A stretch of 14,481 bases of DNA from DATLFA01 sp039915945 (lineage in GTDB: Bacteria; Actinomycetota; Acidimicrobiia; Acidimicrobiales; WLNW01): contig JBDSMH010000228.1 of assembly GCA_039915945.1 (NCBI GenBank), forward strand, positions 1 through 14,481, in the 5' to 3' direction. The position numbers were made by a program, and so were the translations under genes. Of the stretch, positions 1 to 5,923 are shown in pieces; position 1 is the stretch's first letter, and each line of letters begins with the position of its first letter. The notes beneath the pieces were generated by a model. The model was given only the letters and a program-made list of their open reading frames with translations. It searched no databases and was not told the DNA's origin.

Positions 1-76
1 TACGCGCCCGCCCTCGAATCCCCTTGAACTTGCGGCCGTGCAGCGTGAGTGTCGGCCGTACCGAAAATCGTCGCAT
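1..76 (-). CDS. 5' end of a gene cut by the window edge; possible DUF2231-type membrane protein
   Basis: An ATG at 74-76 on the minus strand opens a frame that stays open for 25 codons to the window edge. A GGGGAG ribosome-binding site lies seven bases before it. The visible protein contains RPTLTLHGRKFKGIRG, a basic N-terminus. From memory this resembles the start of actinobacterial DUF2231-type membrane proteins, which continue into a Lys-Pro-x-His-Pro-Pro-Leu stretch, but that part is outside the window and the assignment is tentative. It lies 100 bases after the catalase stop in the same direction, so co-transcription is possible. A hairpin covers its ribosome-binding site (see 84-124). 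Confidence 0.5.
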   Translation of the reverse strand, partial: MRRFSVRPTLTLHGRKFKGIRGRAR

Positions 77-83
77 GTGGCAG

Positions 84-124
84 CTCCCCGGCTCGTGTAC
101 CGATTGCCGCCGAGGGCTGGGGAG
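84..124 (-). promoter_or_regulatory. Inverted repeat covering the ribosome-binding site of the left-edge gene
   Basis: CTCCCC at 84-89 is complementary to GGGGAG at 119-124, and an inner CTCG (92-95) pairs with CGAG (111-114) around a 15-base loop. In the minus-strand transcript the GGGGAG arm nearest the ATG at 76 is the ribosome-binding site, so the fold would hide it. It could equally be the end-of-transcript hairpin of the catalase gene, but no T-run follows. Function is inference. Confidence 0.3.
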
Positions 125-176
125 GCCTGCCACGAACGTAACAGGTCGCGCGTGGGCGAACGCGCACACCCGACGC

Positions 177-2309
177 TTATCGCACGGCCACGGCGCCCCG
201 ATCCCAATGGCGGTGCTGGCCCATGGCTTCGATGAGCGCTGACGCGAATGCACTGTCCGAGGATTCGGCGGTGACCACGCCGAGGCCGGCGCAGTCGCAC
301 GCGGTCAAGACTGCGCTGCCTTCGCCCCACGCGGCGAGCGTCTTGTGATGGCGGAACGCCTCGCCGAGGTTCAACGCCGTGTACGGATCGGCGCCGACGA
401 CCTGAGCGGACGAGCCACCCGCTACGACCAAGGCGTCGTACTCGACCGACTGCGTCGTGAACACCGTACGGTCGACCGCCAGTGATTTCGTCTTTCCGGC
501 AACCGCGCCACCGCGGGGAGCGATCACATACAGCGTCGCGCCTTCGTTCTCGAGTGCGGCTCGTAGTGATTCGACGCCGGCCGCGTCGACCCCGTCGGCG
601 ACGAGTACGCCCACAGTGCGGCCGGTGATGGGTCCCGACGGCGCGGGCAATTGCGAAAGCGCGGGCGAGGTGCCGGCATCAGTCGCGGGAGCGCCCGCAG
701 GCGTGTCCATGCCGAGGTTGGTCGCGACGCGCTCGCACAACTCGCCGGCAACGTTTGCGAGGTTCGCCAGCATGCGGGCGCGGACCTCTTCTTTCACGCA
801 CTTGCCGAGCTCGAAGGAGAACGCGCCGACGATGTGGTCCTGCTCGGTCGGCGACATGCTGTTCCAGAACAATGTGGCCTGGCTGTAGTGGTCGTCGAAG
901 GACTGCGGGCGTTCACGCGTTATCTCGCCGCTCACCGCGCGGGGAAGCGCACGCAAGCCGTCTGCACCGGCGTGGAAGGGGCAACCTCCGCCGAGTGAAT
1001 TCGGCGTGTACGGCGCCACGCCTTCGTGGATCGCTTGTTGGCCAAACCCGTCGCGCTGGTTCGTATTCGTCTGCGCAAGGGGACGATTGATCGGGATCTG
1101 GTTGAAGTTCGGCCCACCCAATCGCGTGAGTTGCGTGTCGAGATACGAGAAGTTGCGGGCCTGCAGGAGTGGGTCGTCCGTGAAGTCGATGCCGGGCACG
1201 ACGTGGGCCGTGCAGAACGCGATCTGTTCGGTCTCGGCAAAGAAATTCGTCGGGTTGCGGTCGAGGGTGAGCCGTCCGACGATTCGCACGGGCGCCAACT
1301 CTTCGGGCACGAGCTTCGTCGGGTCGAGCAGATCGATGCCTTGGAACATCTGGTCCTCGGTGTCGGGGAAGAGGTGCACACCGAGATCCCATTGCGGATA
1401 CCCACCACTAGCGATGGCGTCCCAGAGGTCACGACGATGGAAGTCGGGGTCGATACCGCCCAGCTTTTGCGACTCCTCCCATACGAGGGAGTGCACGCCC
1501 GCGACTGGCTTCCAGTGGAACTTCACCAGAGTCGTCTTGCCGTTCGCGTCGTAGAGCCGGAAGGTGTGTACTCCGAAGCCCTCCATGGTGCGTAGTGACC
1601 GGGGGATTGCGCGATCGGACATTGCCCACATCAGCATGTGGGTCGACTCCGGGGTGAGCGATACGAAGTCCCAGAATGTGTCGTGCGCGGTGGCAGCTTG
1701 AGGAATCTCGCGATCGGGCTCTGGCTTTGCCGCGTGAATGATGTCGGGGAACTTGACGCCGTCCTGGATGAAGAACACCGGCATGTTGTTACCGACCAGA
1801 TCCCAGTTGCCCTCGTCGGTGTAGAACTTCACTGCGAATCCGCGCACGTCGCGCGCCGTATCGGCCGAGCCGCGTGAGCCGGCGACGGTTGAGAAGCGAA
1901 CGAACACAGGTGTACTCGTCTTGGTGTCGCAGAGCACACGCGCCCGCGTCACATCGTCGAGTGGGTCGGTTACTTGGAAGTGACCGTGCGCGCCGGTGCC
2001 GCGGGCATGCACCACGCGCTCCGGAATGCGCTCGTGGTCGAAGTGCATGATCTTCTCGCGCATGTGGAAGTCCTGCAGCAAACCGGGACCACGCGCGCCG
2101 ACGCGCATCGAGTTGTCACTTGTTTCGACCGGTGCACCGGTCACGGTTGTGAGCGTGTCGCCCGATTGCGCCCATGACGGGGCCAGGGCGCTGTCTCGGG
2201 CCTCGACACCGGTCGCCGCCTCTTTGTTGTTCGCAGCAGCCGCGCGGGTCTGGTCGGGCGAACCGTTGACCGTGGGTTTCGTCGCTGGTTTCTTCTTGTT
2301 GGTGGCCAT
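177..2309 (-). CDS. katE: Large-subunit (clade 2, HPII-type) catalase with C-terminal DJ-1/PfpI-like domain
   Basis: Haem catalase, converting hydrogen peroxide to water and oxygen in the cytoplasm. The protein is 710 residues, the size of large-subunit HPII-type catalases rather than the roughly 500 of small ones. About 75 polar, probably disordered residues come first. The catalytic core follows, with the distal His in VVHARG (about residue 101), the catalytic Asn in LVGNNMPVFF (about 174), and the haem-ligand motif RNFSYLDTQ (Arg 385, Tyr 389). The C-terminal part (about 563-700) is the flavodoxin-like DJ-1/PfpI domain typical of this clade; its elbow region AAWGEGSAVL lacks the nucleophilic Cys, as expected in catalases. 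The frame is open upstream to 2567, but the ATG at 2309 is chosen because AAGGGCAGG precedes it and the upstream part overlaps the neighbouring gene. It ends in TAA. It starts 65 bases after the transporter gene in the same direction, so the two may be co-transcribed. Confidence 0.95.
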   Translation of the reverse strand: MATNKKKPATKPTVNGSPDQTRAAAANNKEAATGVEARDSALAPSWAQSGDTLTTVTGAPVETSDNSMRVGARGPGLLQDFHMREKIMHFDHERIPERVVHARGTGAHGHFQVTDPLDDVTRARVLCDTKTSTPVFVRFSTVAGSRGSADTARDVRGFAVKFYTDEGNWDLVGNNMPVFFIQDGVKFPDIIHAAKPEPDREIPQAATAHDTFWDFVSLTPESTHMLMWAMSDRAIPRSLRTMEGFGVHTFRLYDANGKTTLVKFHWKPVAGVHSLVWEESQKLGGIDPDFHRRDLWDAIASGGYPQWDLGVHLFPDTEDQMFQGIDLLDPTKLVPEELAPVRIVGRLTLDRNPTNFFAETEQIAFCTAHVVPGIDFTDDPLLQARNFSYLDTQLTRLGGPNFNQIPINRPLAQTNTNQRDGFGQQAIHEGVAPYTPNSLGGGCPFHAGADGLRALPRAVSGEITRERPQSFDDHYSQATLFWNSMSPTEQDHIVGAFSFELGKCVKEEVRARMLANLANVAGELCERVATNLGMDTPAGAPATDAGTSPALSQLPAPSGPITGRTVGVLVADGVDAAGVESLRAALENEGATLYVIAPRGGAVAGKTKSLAVDRTVFTTQSVEYDALVVAGGSSAQVVGADPYTALNLGEAFRHHKTLAAWGEGSAVLTACDCAGLGVVTAESSDSAFASALIEAMGQHRHWDRGAVAVR

Positions 2310-2374
2310 TGCCTGCCCTTCACAGAACGATGAAGGGCGTTGATACCCCGCCTTTTCGACTGCGAAACGACGGC

Positions 2375-4663
2375 TCAGGTTGGAAGAGGAGCGCGGCGAC
2401 CGAGTCGCGTTCGGCGCGTTCGCGTGTTGGGCGCGACCGTCGGAAAGTCCTCGCGACGCCACTCCGCCGCCATGACCTTCACCGCGCCGACAAGCGGCAC
2501 GGCGAGCACTGCACCGACCAAACCGCCGACTGCGGCACCGACGAGCGCGGAAACGAGTGCGAGCCACGGCGGGAGGTCGATCGAACGACCGATGACCGTC
2601 GGCTGAATCACGTGGTTCTCGATGTTCTGATAGACGATGAACAGTACGAAGGCGATCACACCCTTCCCTGGTCCTTCACCGAACGCGAGCAAGACGAACG
2701 GTGCACCTCCCATGAATCCACCGATTTGCGGCACGAAGTTCCACGCCAATGCCCACAGTGCCAGCACAGGTGCCAATGGGATGCCCAGTAGCAATGCGCC
2801 GGTGAGAACCATGAGGCCATTGAGTGTCGCAACGAGTGCCGAGCCCGCGGCGTAACGCGCGATCGCGTTCTGTCCGGCGCGCGCAAGTCGTACGTACTGC
2901 CGGCGGCGACGCGCGGGGATCTTCGACGCGATCACATCGACAAGCCGCGGTCCGTCGACGAGAGCGGAAAGCAAAATGACGATGGTCCAGAACAGTCCGA
3001 TGACCCCATCGCCGGCGACCGACGCGACCCGCTCGATCACACGCGAGTCGGCGACGCGCTGCGGCAGGTTTTTGATCGCGTCCTCGACGCGCGTCGCGGC
3101 GTTTGCGTTCTCGAGGACCTGGCCGATGAGCGGCAGGTTCTGCAACGACGCGACCACCTCGGGCGCGTCTTCGACGAGCGAACTCGAACTGCGTGTCGCC
3201 TGCGGGGCGGTAGTCCGGAACAACACGGTGCTGGCGACCAACATCAGCGCGACGCCTGTCAACAAGACCAAGATGCGCGGTAGATGGGTGCGGCGTTGCG
3301 CAAACGAGATGGGACGGTCAAGGCCGAGCGCGACGATCAGGCCGATGACGATCCAGATAATGATGGTGCCCATCCGAGACAGCAACAACTGCATTGCCGC
3401 CGCGGTGACCACGAGTGCCGCGACGGCGATCGCGGAACGCCACGAGATACGTACCGACACGCGCCCCGGTTTGCTCGGGTCTGTTGACGGCACACCTGAC
3501 ATCACCGGCTCGTTGATCTCATCGGATCCTTGCTCTTCGACGAATCGATCTGCCGCGGCCGCGACCGCGGCGGGCGAAGCGGTGAAGCCGGCAACGAACG
3601 CCGCAACGAACAATCCCAGCGCGGCGCCGGCGACACCTCCAGCGGCAACGCCACCCGCGAGCCCGAGCGCCAAGAACAGCGGACCCACTCGTGCCGACCG
3701 TTCGACATATCGCTCGCGGGCAATCCAGTCGACAACCGTCGCGACGGCGGCGATGGCGACGATCTCATAGGCGGGGCGGCCATAGTGCGTCGTCGCGAGC
3801 ACGAATGTCGGCGCCCAGGCTGCGGCAGGGCCGAGCATCGGTACCGTCGACAGCAAGGCCGCCGCGACGGCGAGGGAGATGCCGGTTCGCAGGCCAAACG
3901 CGGCGGTGACACCGGCAACCGCCGCGCCATGAACGGCGCTGACCACGATCGTGCGTCGGAGGTGCGTACCGGCCATCAGCGCGCTCGTGCCGAGCACCTC
4001 GCGAATCGTACGGCGGCGCGACTTCGACGCGGTCATCGACGTCAACGTGTCGAGGATCTGTCTTCGCCCGGCGACGAGAAAGGCGGACAAGACCGTCACC
4101 AGGATCGCCTGACCGAGGCGATGCAGCACGGCACTCGCCGCGTCGTCACCCGCGACGCTGCGCGTCGCGATACTCCCGAAGAACGAAGCGATCCGTCCGT
4201 GCGCGTCGACATCGCTGGCGAGCGCCGCGGGCCAGCTGCCCGCCTCGAGGTCGTCGATGGCGGTGTGGAGGGAGGCTTCGACGGCCGAGGCCTGATTGTC
4301 GAGATCCCATGCCACGACGCCGGCGAGACCGCCGAACGCGATGAGGCCACCCACGTGCACAGTGACGAGAGCGGCTGCGAAGCCGATCTTGCGCGAGAGC
4401 TTCTCTATCAGTGGTTGCAGCGAGACCGCGCACACGACGGCGACCGCAATCAGCCCCAGTACCGCCTGCGCCTGTCCGATCGAATTGAGTGTGAACAAGG
4501 TGGCCAATGCAACGAGGGCGCCGCGGGCCAGACCGTCGAGCGACAGCACCACTTCGTATACCGGTCGGCGAGCCTCTTGGTCGATCACGGTGCCCGCAGT
4601 ACCCCAGAAGGGTGACCACAAAACCGAGCCGGCCCGTTTCGAACCAGGACGCACGGGGAACAA
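2375..4663 (-). CDS. Double-length AI-2E family transporter (two fused family domains)
   Basis: Integral membrane protein of up to 762 residues; single-domain AI-2E (PF01594-type) proteins are about 350. It reads as two copies in tandem. The second (about 405-740) is canonical: a conserved NFVPQIGGFMGGAPFVLLA stretch at 642-660 and YQNIENHVIQPTVIGRS at 678-694, with a Leu-Pro-Pro following. The first (about 40-370) shows the same order of hydrophobic segments and a matching STVPMLGPAAAWAPTFVLA stretch (272-290), but its second motif is degenerate. A polar linker (about 375-404) joins them. Family members have been linked to autoinducer-2 export or sodium/proton antiport, so the substrate here is unknown. 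The listed start is TTG at 4663, with no clear ribosome-binding site and only 44 bases from the divergent gene. GTG at 4588 (protein beginning VIDQEARRP) is an equally good start. Confidence 0.85.
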   Translation of the reverse strand: MFPVRPGSKRAGSVLWSPFWGTAGTVIDQEARRPVYEVVLSLDGLARGALVALATLFTLNSIGQAQAVLGLIAVAVVCAVSLQPLIEKLSRKIGFAAALVTVHVGGLIAFGGLAGVVAWDLDNQASAVEASLHTAIDDLEAGSWPAALASDVDAHGRIASFFGSIATRSVAGDDAASAVLHRLGQAILVTVLSAFLVAGRRQILDTLTSMTASKSRRRTIREVLGTSALMAGTHLRRTIVVSAVHGAAVAGVTAAFGLRTGISLAVAAALLSTVPMLGPAAAWAPTFVLATTHYGRPAYEIVAIAAVATVVDWIARERYVERSARVGPLFLALGLAGGVAAGGVAGAALGLFVAAFVAGFTASPAAVAAAADRFVEEQGSDEINEPVMSGVPSTDPSKPGRVSVRISWRSAIAVAALVVTAAAMQLLLSRMGTIIIWIVIGLIVALGLDRPISFAQRRTHLPRILVLLTGVALMLVASTVLFRTTAPQATRSSSSLVEDAPEVVASLQNLPLIGQVLENANAATRVEDAIKNLPQRVADSRVIERVASVAGDGVIGLFWTIVILLSALVDGPRLVDVIASKIPARRRRQYVRLARAGQNAIARYAAGSALVATLNGLMVLTGALLLGIPLAPVLALWALAWNFVPQIGGFMGGAPFVLLAFGEGPGKGVIAFVLFIVYQNIENHVIQPTVIGRSIDLPPWLALVSALVGAAVGGLVGAVLAVPLVGAVKVMAAEWRREDFPTVAPNTRTRRTRLGRRAPLPT

Positions 4664-4707
4664 GCGTCCGGCGACGTGAGCGCGACCGTGCGAGGCGGAG
4701 GATCTTG

Positions 4708-5196
4708 GTGAGCGAGTACGAAGTGGTCATCGTGCAAGAGCGATACGACGTCGACCCTGACCGGTTGACCTACCTTTCGTCGATCGGCCACCGGTTTTCG
4801 ATTGTTCGGCCCCACCTCTACGACCTCATCAACGGTGTGGCGCTGCGGAGCTACTGCGCCATCGCCCGCAACCAAGCGGTCGAACTCGCCGAGCGCGACT
4901 GGGTTGTCTTCCTGAGCGACGGACGTGACCCGGACGTGGAGTGGCTCGGCGATCTCGAGCGCGACCTCGACGATGCCGAAGCTCAGGGAGCCGCCGCCAG
5001 TATCGCGGCAAACTCCGATCCCGAGGCGAGCCGGATACACGACGTCGCGTACCGGCGCGACGTTCTCCAAGCGTTGGGTGGATTCCTCGAAGACCGCGAG
5101 AGCGAAGGGTGCGAGGATTTCGTGGCCCAACTCGAACTGGTGGCCAACGGTTTCAAGATCGTGCAGGGCAATCGGCGCTGTATCGGCAAGCACTGA
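4708..5196 (+). CDS. Small glycosyltransferase-like protein (GT-A/GT2-like, reduced)
   Basis: A 162-residue soluble protein. Start is GTG 4708, six bases after a GGAGG at 4697-4701. Several stretches are laid out as in family 2 glycosyltransferases: ARNQAVELAERDWVVFLSDG (about 51-70) where the nucleotide-binding acidic cluster normally sits, DPDVEWLGDLERDL after it, then HDVAYRRDVLQALGGF and EDFVAQLELVANGFKIVQG, which match the region holding the catalytic base and the end of the fold. It lacks the usual N-terminal VSVVIPTYN-type strand and has SDGRD in place of a standard Asp-x-Asp cluster, and it is well short of the usual 220 or more residues, so activity is doubtful. It runs divergently from the double AI-2E gene. 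The fragments just downstream include a possible O-antigen-ligase remnant, which fits a surface-polysaccharide neighbourhood, but this is inference. Confidence 0.6.
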   Translation: MSEYEVVIVQERYDVDPDRLTYLSSIGHRFSIVRPHLYDLINGVALRSYCAIARNQAVELAERDWVVFLSDGRDPDVEWLGDLERDLDDAEAQGAAASIAANSDPEASRIHDVAYRRDVLQALGGFLEDRESEGCEDFVAQLELVANGFKIVQGNRRCIGKH

Positions 5197-5263
5197 CGCA
5201 CTACCGCCGAGGCCTGTACCGCAACATGGCCTGACGCCGCCCCGAGTTGTGCGGGCGAAACCA

Positions 5264-5280
5264 GTATCGTGCCGCCGCCA
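5264..5280 (+). promoter_or_regulatory. Possible -10 element just before the ATG at 5280
   Basis: TATCGT at 5265-5270 matches TANNNT and lies nine bases before the ATG at 5280, which has no visible ribosome-binding site. The spacing suits a nearly leaderless transcript. No good -35 was seen. Confidence 0.25.
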
Positions 5281-5512
5281 TGAGCGCCGCGCGCACCACG
5301 GTGGCCGCCGCGGTGTGGGTTTTGCTCGCCGTCGTCGCGGTCGACCCGCAGGGTTGGTACCCGTTCTGTCCGAGCAAGTGGCTCGTCGTGGCTTCGGGAG
5401 TCTGCGTGCTCGTCGCGGCCACCTTGTGGACGCCGCGTCTGACGGTTCTCCACGCGTCTGCAACTCGCCACGGTCGCGCTTGTCGCCGTCCTCGCCCGGC
5501 CGCGGCCCCGTC
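5280..5512 (+). pseudogene. N-terminal remnant of an O-antigen-ligase-like membrane protein, frameshifted and truncated
   Basis: From ATG 5280 the frame encodes a hydrophobic start, then VDPQGWYPFCPSKWLVV and a second membrane segment ending in TPRLTVLH at about 5453. The Asp-Pro-x-Gly-Trp-x-x-Phe-x-Pro-x-Lys-Trp pattern recalls the start of actinobacterial O-antigen-ligase/Wzy-like polymerases, which are several hundred residues with ten or more membrane segments; this is recollection, not a search. Skipping one base at 5454 gives a continuation RLQLATVALVAVLARP, again typical of the next membrane helix, so a one-base insertion is likely. The match stops by about 5510 and the following sequence belongs to an unrelated protein. 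It probably makes no functional product. If the family call is wrong, the frame break and the truncation are still visible. Confidence 0.45.
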
Positions 5513-5515
5513 AAG

Positions 5516-5848
5516 ATGCAACAAGGTGACGGCAAGTGGAGTGAACTCGGGGTCACCGAGCTCGTGCGCCGGGCCGGGATCGAAGGCGAGTTCTACACGT
5601 CGGGCGCGGCAGTGGGCCCGCTCGGTGTCGCCATTGTCGTAGCGCAATACGGCAGCGACGAAAGAGAACACAGCTATCTCGTGACGACCACCGATGGCAT
5701 CGAGGCCTCGCTCATCGACCTCGGGCCCCTCGTCGGTCAGGGTCACGCGGGCGATGTGCGGGTCACCGCTGATGCCATCACGGTCACCGTGAACGGCAAC
5801 GGTGAGCGGTCGCCCGTGCAACTGCTGGTCGGCACGCCGAAGCGCTGA
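5516..5848 (+). pseudogene. C-terminal fragment of a beta-propeller / BNR-like protein
   Basis: The frame from ATG 5516 encodes 110 residues, beta-rich and without a signal peptide. Motifs such as GKWSELGV, TSGAAVGPLGVAIVVA, YLVTTTDGIEASLIDL and the ending VQLLVGTPKR resemble the last repeats of large sialidase/BNR-type proteins of Actinomycetota, with a tryptophan strand, a 'DG' turn and a valine-rich closing strand. The ATG has no ribosome-binding site, and sequence immediately before it belongs to the O-antigen-ligase-like remnant. I therefore read it as the tail of a longer gene whose front was lost. It could instead be a small independent protein, since the frame is intact to its TGA. 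The substrate or partner is unknown. Confidence 0.45.
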
Positions 5849-5853
5849 ACGGG

Positions 5854-5877
5854 TGGTGGCATCCCGCGAAGCCACCA
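5854..5877 (+). terminator. Hairpin after the beta-propeller fragment
   Basis: TGGTGGC (5854-5860) and GCCACCA (5871-5877) form a perfect 7-bp stem with a 10-base loop, five bases after the stop at 5848. No T-run follows, which is common for hairpin terminators in high-GC Actinomycetota. It could also be a protein-binding site upstream of the permease. Confidence 0.35.
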
Positions 5878-5886
5878 GTCAGCGCC

Positions 5887-5923
5887 CTGGACCGTACTCG
5901 CGACCGCCAGTACGTTCCCCGTG
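5887..5923 (+). promoter_or_regulatory. Candidate leaderless promoter of the large permease
   Basis: TACGTT at 5911-5916 matches TANNNT and ends six bases before the GTG start at 5923, so transcription would begin at about the start codon. A weak -35-like CTGGAC lies at 5887-5892 with an 18-base spacer. No ribosome-binding site is visible, which fits leaderless expression. Confidence 0.4.

Noticed and set aside
1..60. Possible tRNA T-arm-like sequence (ATTCGAGGG on the minus strand)
   Set aside because: No acceptor or anticodon stem pairs around it, and the stretch reads as the start of a protein with a ribosome-binding site.
2310..2567. 86-residue N-terminal extension of the catalase frame
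   Set aside because: It overlaps the 3' end of the AI-2E gene in another frame, is Arg-rich as antisense or shifted GC-rich frames are, and the ATG at 2309 has its own ribosome-binding site.
3530..4615. 361-codon plus-strand open frame
   Set aside because: It is antisense to the AI-2E transporter, with Arg/Asp/Gly-rich low-complexity composition typical of shadow frames and no recognisable domain.
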